This document shows positions 55,037 to 64,000 of a stretch of DNA of 64,000 bases, in pieces. The stretch's first letter is position 1, and the number at the start of each line of letters is the position of its first letter. The stretch covers positions 186,001 through 250,000 of the forward strand of contig NZ_CP124750.1 in assembly GCF_029962605.1 (NCBI RefSeq), in the 5' to 3' direction. The DNA comes from Serratia sarumanii. GTDB lineage: Bacteria; Pseudomonadota; Gammaproteobacteria; Enterobacterales; Enterobacteriaceae. The notes beneath the pieces were generated by a model that had not been told where the DNA came from, did no database searches, and saw only the letters and a list, made by a program, of their open reading frames with translations. Made by a program: the position numbers and the translations under genes.

Positions 55037-56488
55037 ATGCATTTTCGCGCCATAACCCGTATCGTTGGTCTGCTGGTCATCCTGTTCTCCGGGACGATGT
55101 TTATTCCCGGCCTGGTGGCATTGATTTACCGCGATGGGGCGGGGCGCGCGTTCAGCCAAACCTTCTTCGTGGCGCTGACCATCGGTCTGATGCTGTGGTG
55201 GCCGAACCGCAAACAGAAACACGAACTGAAACCCCGCGAAGGCTTCCTGATCGTCGTGCTGTTCTGGACCGTGCTGGGCAGCGTGGGGGCATTGCCGTTC
55301 CTGTTTTCTGAACGGCCCAACTTGTCGCTGACCGACGCCTTCTTTGAATCCTTCTCGGGGCTGACGACCACCGGTGCGACGACGCTGGTGGGACTGGATT
55401 CGCTGCCGAAGGCCATTCTGTTCTATCGCCAAATGCTGCAATGGATGGGCGGCATGGGGATCATCGTGTTGGCGGTGGCGATACTGCCGATACTCGGCGT
55501 CGGCGGCATGCAGCTGTATCGGGCAGAAATGCCCGGGCCGCTGAAAGATAACAAAATGCGCCCACGCATCGCCGAAACAGCCAAAACCCTGTGGCTAATC
55601 TATGTGTTGCTGACCGTAGCCTGTGCGCTGGCGCTCTGGGGAGCAGGAATGTCGGTGTTCGATGCCATCGGCCACAGTTTCTCGACCATCGCCATCGGCG
55701 GCTTTTCTACCCACGACGCCAGTATCGGTTATTACGCCAGTCCGACCATCAACACCATCATCGCCGTGTTCCTGCTGATTTCCGGCTGTAACTACGGCCT
55801 GCACTTCGCTTTGCTCAGCGGCCGCAGTCTGAAGGTATACGGGCGCGATCCTGAATTCCGCATGTTCATCTTCGTCCAGCTGACGCTGGTGGTGGTGTGC
55901 ACGTTGGTGCTCTGGGGTCATGGCGTCTATAAGAGCGGTATGGAAACGCTCAATCAGGCGTTCTTCCAGGTGGTATCGATGGCGACTACGGCCGGTTTTA
56001 CGACCGACAGCATCGCCAAGTGGCCGCTGTTCCTGCCGATGCTGTTGTTGTGTTCGGCATTCATCGGCGGCTGCGCCGGCTCGACCGGCGGCGGCCTGAA
56101 GGTGATCCGTATTCTGCTGTTGTACCTGCAGGGCTCGCGCGAGTTGAAAAGGCTGGTGCACCCTAACGCGGTCTATACCATCAAATTGGGCAACCGCGCG
56201 CTGCCGGAACGCATTCTGGAGGCGGTGTGGGGATTTTTCTCCGCCTATGCGCTGGTGTTTATCGTCAGCATGCTGGCGATCATTGCTACCGGCGTTGATG
56301 ATTTCTCCGCGTTTGCCGCAGTGACGGCAACGCTGAATAACCTCGGCCCCGGCCTGGGCGTAGTGGCGGATAACTTCACCACGATGCCGGCGGCGGCCAA
56401 GTGGATCCTGGTGGTGACGATGCTGTTCGGGCGCCTGGAAGTGTTTACATTGCTGGTGCTGTTCACGCCAACCTTCTGGCGTGAGTGA
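55037..56488 (+). CDS. trkH: Trk potassium uptake membrane subunit TrkH
   Basis: K+-conducting subunit of the low-affinity Trk system, gated by TrkA. The 483 residues hold four M1-P-M2 repeats. Selectivity segments such as SGLTTTGATT, TIAIGGFST, ATTAGFTTDS and TLNNLGPGLG are visible. hemG lies 21 bases downstream. Confidence 0.97.
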   Translation: MHFRAITRIVGLLVILFSGTMFIPGLVALIYRDGAGRAFSQTFFVALTIGLMLWWPNRKQKHELKPREGFLIVVLFWTVLGSVGALPFLFSERPNLSLTDAFFESFSGLTTTGATTLVGLDSLPKAILFYRQMLQWMGGMGIIVLAVAILPILGVGGMQLYRAEMPGPLKDNKMRPRIAETAKTLWLIYVLLTVACALALWGAGMSVFDAIGHSFSTIAIGGFSTHDASIGYYASPTINTIIAVFLLISGCNYGLHFALLSGRSLKVYGRDPEFRMFIFVQLTLVVVCTLVLWGHGVYKSGMETLNQAFFQVVSMATTAGFTTDSIAKWPLFLPMLLLCSAFIGGCAGSTGGGLKVIRILLLYLQGSRELKRLVHPNAVYTIKLGNRALPERILEAVWGFFSAYALVFIVSMLAIIATGVDDFSAFAAVTATLNNLGPGLGVVADNFTTMPAAAKWILVVTMLFGRLEVFTLLVLFTPTFWRE

Positions 56489-56509
56489 GCCTGATATAAG
56501 GAGTACGCC

Positions 56510-57043
56510 ATGAAGGCATTGATACTTTATTCGAGCCGTGACGGGCAAACACGTGCTATCGCTTCTTATATAGCAAGCAAATTGCAGGATACGCTGCGCT
56601 GTGAGGTGATCGATCTGCTGCAGGCGGAACAGGTCGACCTTAATCAGTATCAGCTGGTGATGATCGGTGCTTCTATCCGTTACGGGCACTTTAACCCGGT
56701 GTTGGATAAATTCGTCAAACGTCATGCCGAGCAGCTGAATCGAATGCCGAGCGCGTTCTTTGCCGTGAACCTGACGGCGCGCAAACCGGAAAAGCGCTCG
56801 CCGCAAACCAACGCTTATACCCGCAAGTTTCTGCTGGCCTCGCCGTGGCAGCCAAAACAGTGCGCGGTGTTTGCCGGCGCATTGCGTTATCCGCGCTATC
56901 GCTGGTTCGACCGCATCATGATTCAATTTATTATGCGTATGACGGGTGGTGAAACGGATACCAGTAAGGAAGTGGAGTACACCGATTGGCAGCAGGTCGA
57001 TCGTTTCGCCCAGGAATTTAGCCAGATCCCGTACGAAAAGTGA
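56510..57043 (+). CDS. hemG: Menaquinone-dependent protoporphyrinogen IX oxidase HemG
   Basis: Flavodoxin-fold FMN enzyme oxidising protoporphyrinogen IX to protoporphyrin IX. The 177 residues have the FMN loop [15 protein letters not shown] and the long-chain-flavodoxin insert typical of HemG. Location between trkH and an rRNA operon matches E. coli rrnA. Confidence 0.96.
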   Translation: MKALILYSSRDGQTRAIASYIASKLQDTLRCEVIDLLQAEQVDLNQYQLVMIGASIRYGHFNPVLDKFVKRHAEQLNRMPSAFFAVNLTARKPEKRSPQTNAYTRKFLLASPWQPKQCAVFAGALRYPRYRWFDRIMIQFIMRMTGGETDTSKEVEYTDWQQVDRFAQEFSQIPYEK

Positions 57044-57112
57044 CAAAAACGCGGGTTTGGCCAGCGTTTTGCCGAAAAAATCCGCGCTTGAAAAGTTTTT
57101 TGCATTTAGGGG

Positions 57113-57140
57113 TTGCGGCCTGCCGAGAACTCCCTATAAT
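57113..57140 (+). promoter_or_regulatory. rRNA operon promoter P1
   Basis: TTGCGG (57113-57118), 16-base spacer, TATAAT (57135-57140), then a GC discriminator GCGCC typical of stringently controlled rRNA P1. A/T-rich runs at 57075-57107 may act as UP element and Fis region. Confidence 0.88.
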
Positions 57141-57209
57141 GCGCCTCCACTGACCGGGAACAACGACTGACAAGCCGCCGGGTCAGCGAAAAGAAAGCAA
57201 AATAAATGC

Positions 57210-57237
57210 TTGACTCTCCGGGCTAAAAGCGTATTAT
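57210..57237 (+). promoter_or_regulatory. rRNA operon promoter P2
   Basis: TTGACT (57210-57215), 16-base spacer and TATTAT (57232-57237), about 97 bases after P1. Confidence 0.85.
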
Positions 57238-57268
57238 ACGCAGCCCGCGCCGATGAGTTTCTCGGCAC

Positions 57269-57281
57269 TGCTCTTTAACAA
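57269..57281 (+). promoter_or_regulatory. Leader boxA antitermination site
   Basis: TGCTCTTTAACAA is the boxA sequence bound by NusB-S10 in rRNA antitermination. Confidence 0.9.
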
Positions 57282-57286
57282 TTTAT

Positions 57287-57306
57287 CAGACAATCTGTGT
57301 GGGCAC
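57287..57306 (+). other. 5' arm of the 16S RNase III processing stem
   Basis: This 20-base segment is complementary to 59001-59020, with 19 Watson-Crick pairs and one G-U, so the arms enclose the 16S gene as the pre-16S processing stem. Confidence 0.88.
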
Positions 57307-57434
57307 TCCACAAGACGATATCCAGCATCTTCGGATGCAAAAAAATATCAAGTCTTGAAGAGTGACTAACTGAAGTAAAATTCATGCAGTAAATCTTTGA
57401 GCATCGCTTCTCGAGTGGAAGCACATCAAGCTTT

Positions 57435-58977
<1,543 letters not shown>

Positions 58978-59000
58978 CTAAAGATATTGCTTCGAGTGGC

Positions 59001-59020
59001 GTGCTCACACAGATTGTCTG
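59001..59020 (+). other. 3' arm of the 16S RNase III processing stem
   Basis: Pairs with 57287-57306 across the 16S gene. Confidence 0.88.
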
Positions 59021-59064
59021 ATGAAAAAGTAACGAGCAAAAGCGTCATAAAAGTACGGTGTCGT

Positions 59065-59140
59065 GTCCCCTTCGTCTAGAGGCCTAGGACACCGCCCTTT
59101 CACGGCGGTAACAGGGGTTCGAATCCCCTAGGGGACGCCA
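59065..59140 (+). tRNA. gltT: tRNA-Glu (anticodon UUC)
   Basis: 76-base spacer tRNA with encoded CCA. The anticodon stem CCGCC/GGCGG encloses the loop CTTTCAC (anticodon TTC), and the T-arm is GGGGTTCGAATCCCC. The rRNA spacer carries only this tRNA, as in the E. coli rrnB type. The symbol is by analogy. Confidence 0.97.
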
Positions 59141-59231
59141 AGCTTCCGACCCACCCGGTGAAAGCGGCGGTCTTCAGTATCTGACGATACACCATATCTT
59201 AAAGATGACTTTCGAGTCATGTTTAAGATAT

Positions 59232-59244
59232 TGCTCTTTAACAA
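59232..59244 (+). promoter_or_regulatory. Spacer boxA before the 23S gene
   Basis: TGCTCTTTAACAA repeats the leader boxA, supporting antitermination through the 23S gene. Confidence 0.88.
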
Positions 59245-59379
59245 TCTGGAACAAGCTGAAAATTGAAACATGACGGCTGAAATTCATTCCTCCGTAGAAG
59301 TACCGGAATGAAGAGTAACCTGTCATAGAGTCTCTCAAATGTTTGCAACTTGAACGATGGAAACATCTTCGGGTTGTGA

Positions 59380-62287
<2,908 letters not shown>

Positions 62288-62389
62288 ACAACACCGAAGG
62301 TGTTTTAGAGACGAAGAGATTTTCAGCGAAGTTCCGAGATTGGTTCTGATGGCGACACGAGAGTGACGCGGTTGGAATGAAACAGAATT

Positions 62390-62509
62390 TGCCTGGCGGC
62401 AATAGCGCGGTGGTCCCACCTGACCCCATGCCGAACTCAGAAGTGAAACGCCGTAGCGCCGATGGTAGTGTGGGGTCTCCCCATGCGAGAGTAGGACACT
62501 GCCAGGCAT
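62390..62509 (+). rRNA. rrf: 5S ribosomal RNA
   Basis: 120 bases, TGCCTGGCGGCAATAGCGCG to CTGCCAGGCAT, with complementary ends. Only one 5S copy follows the 23S. Confidence 0.98.
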
Positions 62510-62521
62510 CAAACCAAGCCG

Positions 62522-62551
62522 AAAGCCCTGAACTGACGTTCAGGGCTTTTT
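62522..62551 (+). terminator. rRNA operon terminator
   Basis: Perfect 12-bp stem (62522-62533 with 62538-62549), 4-base loop, ending in five Ts. The remaining 62552-62884 is AT-rich and gene-free; it must hold the murB promoter, which I cannot pin down. Confidence 0.95.
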
Positions 62552-62884
62552 GCTATGGGGAAAATAAATTCCCTGGCTGTATTTATTGCTTATAGAAATA
62601 CCTCTATTGGCATATGCTGCTTATTTTCATAAGGAAGCATAATGTTTTTTGTCAGAGAAAAAGCTAGCTAAATATATAATTGATAGCTCCAGATTATTAT
62701 TTAAATAATAAAAATATCTATTTATGAAGATGTTGATGAGAATTATCCGGTTATATCAAGGATAAATCTTAATTCTCCAGTGTATTAGGCGATAAATTTC
62801 ACGTTAATTAAAACAAATATTAGCCAGACGCCTCGAATCGAGTAGACTAGGCGAAAGATTATTTCTTTATGGGTACTGAACGTT

Positions 62885-63922
62885 ATGTCTACTGAAAGCG
62901 CGTCTTTAAAAAACCACAATACGTTTGCGCTCCCGGTCAACGCAGCGCACCTGATCATGGCCGATAGAATTGAGCTGATGCTCAAAGTGTGGCAACAAAC
63001 GCGCAAGCGTCAGGAGCCGCTGCTGATTCTCGGTGAAGGTAGCAACGTGCTGTTCCTGGAGGATTTTTCTGGCACGGTAATGGTCAATCAGTTGAAAGGT
63101 ATCGATGTTCGGGAAGATAACGATGCCTGGTATCTCCACGTCAGCTCCGGTGAAAACTGGCATGACCTGGTGCAATATACGCTGCAGGCCGGGATCTGCG
63201 GCCTGGAAAACCTGGCGTTGATTCCTGGATTGGCCGGCTCCGCCCCTATCCAGAACATCGGCGCCTACGGCGTCGAATTGAAAGACGTCTGCGAGTATGT
63301 CGATCTGCTGGACTTCTCTACCGGTGCTATCGATCGCATTCCGGCTGCCGAGTGTGGTTTCGGTTACCGGGAAAGCATTTTCAAACACCGTTTCCAAACC
63401 GGGCATGTCATTGTCGGGCTGGGCCTGCGTCTCAACAAACAATGGCAACCCAAATTGAGCTACGGCGATCTGGCCAAGCTGGATCCCGCCACGGTGACGC
63501 CGCTTCAGGTATTTGAATCCGTATGCGCCATGCGCCGCAGCAAGCTGCCCGATCCGCGTGAAACCGGTAATGCCGGCAGCTTCTTCAAGAATCCGCTGGT
63601 GAACGCAGAGAAAGCTGCAGAACTCATCGCCAAATATCCCGGCATGCCGCACTATCCGCAGCAGGATGGCCAGGTGAAGCTGGCCGCCGGATGGCTTATC
63701 GATCAATGCGAACTGAAAGGATATCGTATCGGCGGCGCTGCGGTACACCGTCAGCAGGCGCTGGTGCTGGTGAACATCGACAACGCCCACAGCCAAGATG
63801 TGGTGGCGCTGGCGCGCCACGTACGCAAGACAGTGGCCGATAAATTTGGCGTCTGGCTGGAGCCTGAGGTGCGTTTTATTGGCGCGACCGGTGAGCTGAA
63901 TGCCGTGGCGGTGCTGTCATGA
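62885..63922 (+). CDS. murB: UDP-N-acetylenolpyruvoylglucosamine reductase MurB
   Basis: FAD-dependent reductase making UDP-N-acetylmuramate, the second committed peptidoglycan step. The 345 residues carry [12 protein letters not shown] and [20 protein letters not shown] for FAD, and the proton-donor serine in [10 protein letters not shown]. It overlaps birA by four bases (ATGA), as in E. coli. Confidence 0.97.
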   Translation: MSTESASLKNHNTFALPVNAAHLIMADRIELMLKVWQQTRKRQEPLLILGEGSNVLFLEDFSGTVMVNQLKGIDVREDNDAWYLHVSSGENWHDLVQYTLQAGICGLENLALIPGLAGSAPIQNIGAYGVELKDVCEYVDLLDFSTGAIDRIPAAECGFGYRESIFKHRFQTGHVIVGLGLRLNKQWQPKLSYGDLAKLDPATVTPLQVFESVCAMRRSKLPDPRETGNAGSFFKNPLVNAEKAAELIAKYPGMPHYPQQDGQVKLAAGWLIDQCELKGYRIGGAAVHRQQALVLVNIDNAHSQDVVALARHVRKTVADKFGVWLEPEVRFIGATGELNAVAVLS

Positions 63923-64000
63923 AAGATACCAAGGTTCCGTTAAAACTGATCGCGCTGCTGGCCGACGGTGAATTTCATTCCGGGGAACACCTGGGTGAGT
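63919..64000 (+). CDS. birA: Biotin ligase/repressor BirA, 5' part (cut by window end)
   Basis: The first 27 codons, [20 protein letters not shown] and on, match the winged HTH start of E. coli BirA ([20 protein letters not shown]). The rest lies beyond the window. BirA biotinylates AccB and represses the bio operon. Start overlaps the murB stop. Confidence 0.93.
   Translation, partial: MKDTKVPLKLIALLADGEFHSGEHLGE

Noticed and set aside
59065..59140. tRNA-Glu as an integration site for a genomic island
   Set aside because: It is inside the rRNA spacer and no partial tRNA copy or island genes occur in the window.
62552..62884. Horizontal-transfer scar or mobile-element remnant in the AT-rich gap after the rRNA operon
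   Set aside because: The gap is AT-rich but short, without inverted ends, integrase traces or attachment-like repeats of the tRNA; a plain promoter-containing spacer is enough.

Overview
The window is ordinary enterobacterial core chromosome, and the gene content points to Serratia, most likely Serratia marcescens. The clearest evidence is a serralysin metalloprotease whose mature part reads like the S. marcescens/E-15 enzyme, followed by its periplasmic inhibitor. The DNA is GC-rich, and nearly every other gene has a close Escherichia coli counterpart in a familiar local order. I see no prophage, insertion sequence, integron, CRISPR array or restriction/defence island.

Layout. (1) 94-5325: tusA, then zntA on the minus strand behind a ZntR-type 20-bp-spacer promoter, then serralysin and its inhibitor. 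(2) 5368-12122: yhhN, yhhM, yhhL and rsmD, then the cell-division and secretion operon ftsY-ftsE-ftsX, then rpoH with a candidate sigma-E promoter. FtsY carries 20 tandem 18-bp units in its acidic domain. (3) 12186-15857: an uncharacterised two-gene module (a 692-residue exported protein and a DUF3142 protein) coupled to panZ. It occupies the place livJ has in E. coli. (4) 16263-22404: livKHMGF branched-chain amino-acid importer and a PLP aminotransferase. (5) 22593-27533: ugpBAECQ glycerol-3-phosphate/phosphodiester uptake behind a Pho box. (6) 27594-28860: an AEC-family permease and yhhA.

At about 28.9 kb the order jumps from the E. coli 77-min neighbourhood to the 85-86-min neighbourhood. 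(7) 29012-36914: bioP (yigM), metR/metE, ysgA, udp, then a tyrosine phosphatase and a DedA protein that E. coli lacks at this place. (8) 37055-45784: rmuC, ubiE-ubiJ-ubiB, tatABC, tatD, hemB and rfaH. (9) 46030-49090: pepE, ubiD and fre. (10) 49263-57043: fadBA under a FadR operator, pepQ, yigZ, trkH and hemG. (11) 57435-62509: a complete rRNA operon (16S, tRNA-Glu, 23S, 5S) with P1/P2 promoters, antitermination boxA sites and an RNase III processing stem. (12) 62885-64000: murB and the start of birA. The rRNA operon is a hybrid relative to E. coli: its upstream neighbour is that of rrnA, while its tRNA and downstream neighbours are those of rrnB.

Themes. Several clusters make quinone and haem cofactors (ubiE/J/B/D, hemB, hemG, fre). 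Others move solutes (Liv, Ugp, TrkH, BioP, AEC), move proteins across the inner membrane (FtsY, TatABC), or do fatty-acid and methionine metabolism under recognisable FadR and MetJ/MetR control. The least understood part is the 12.2-15.5 kb module. The rest is well-known biology, with small local novelties listed as findings.
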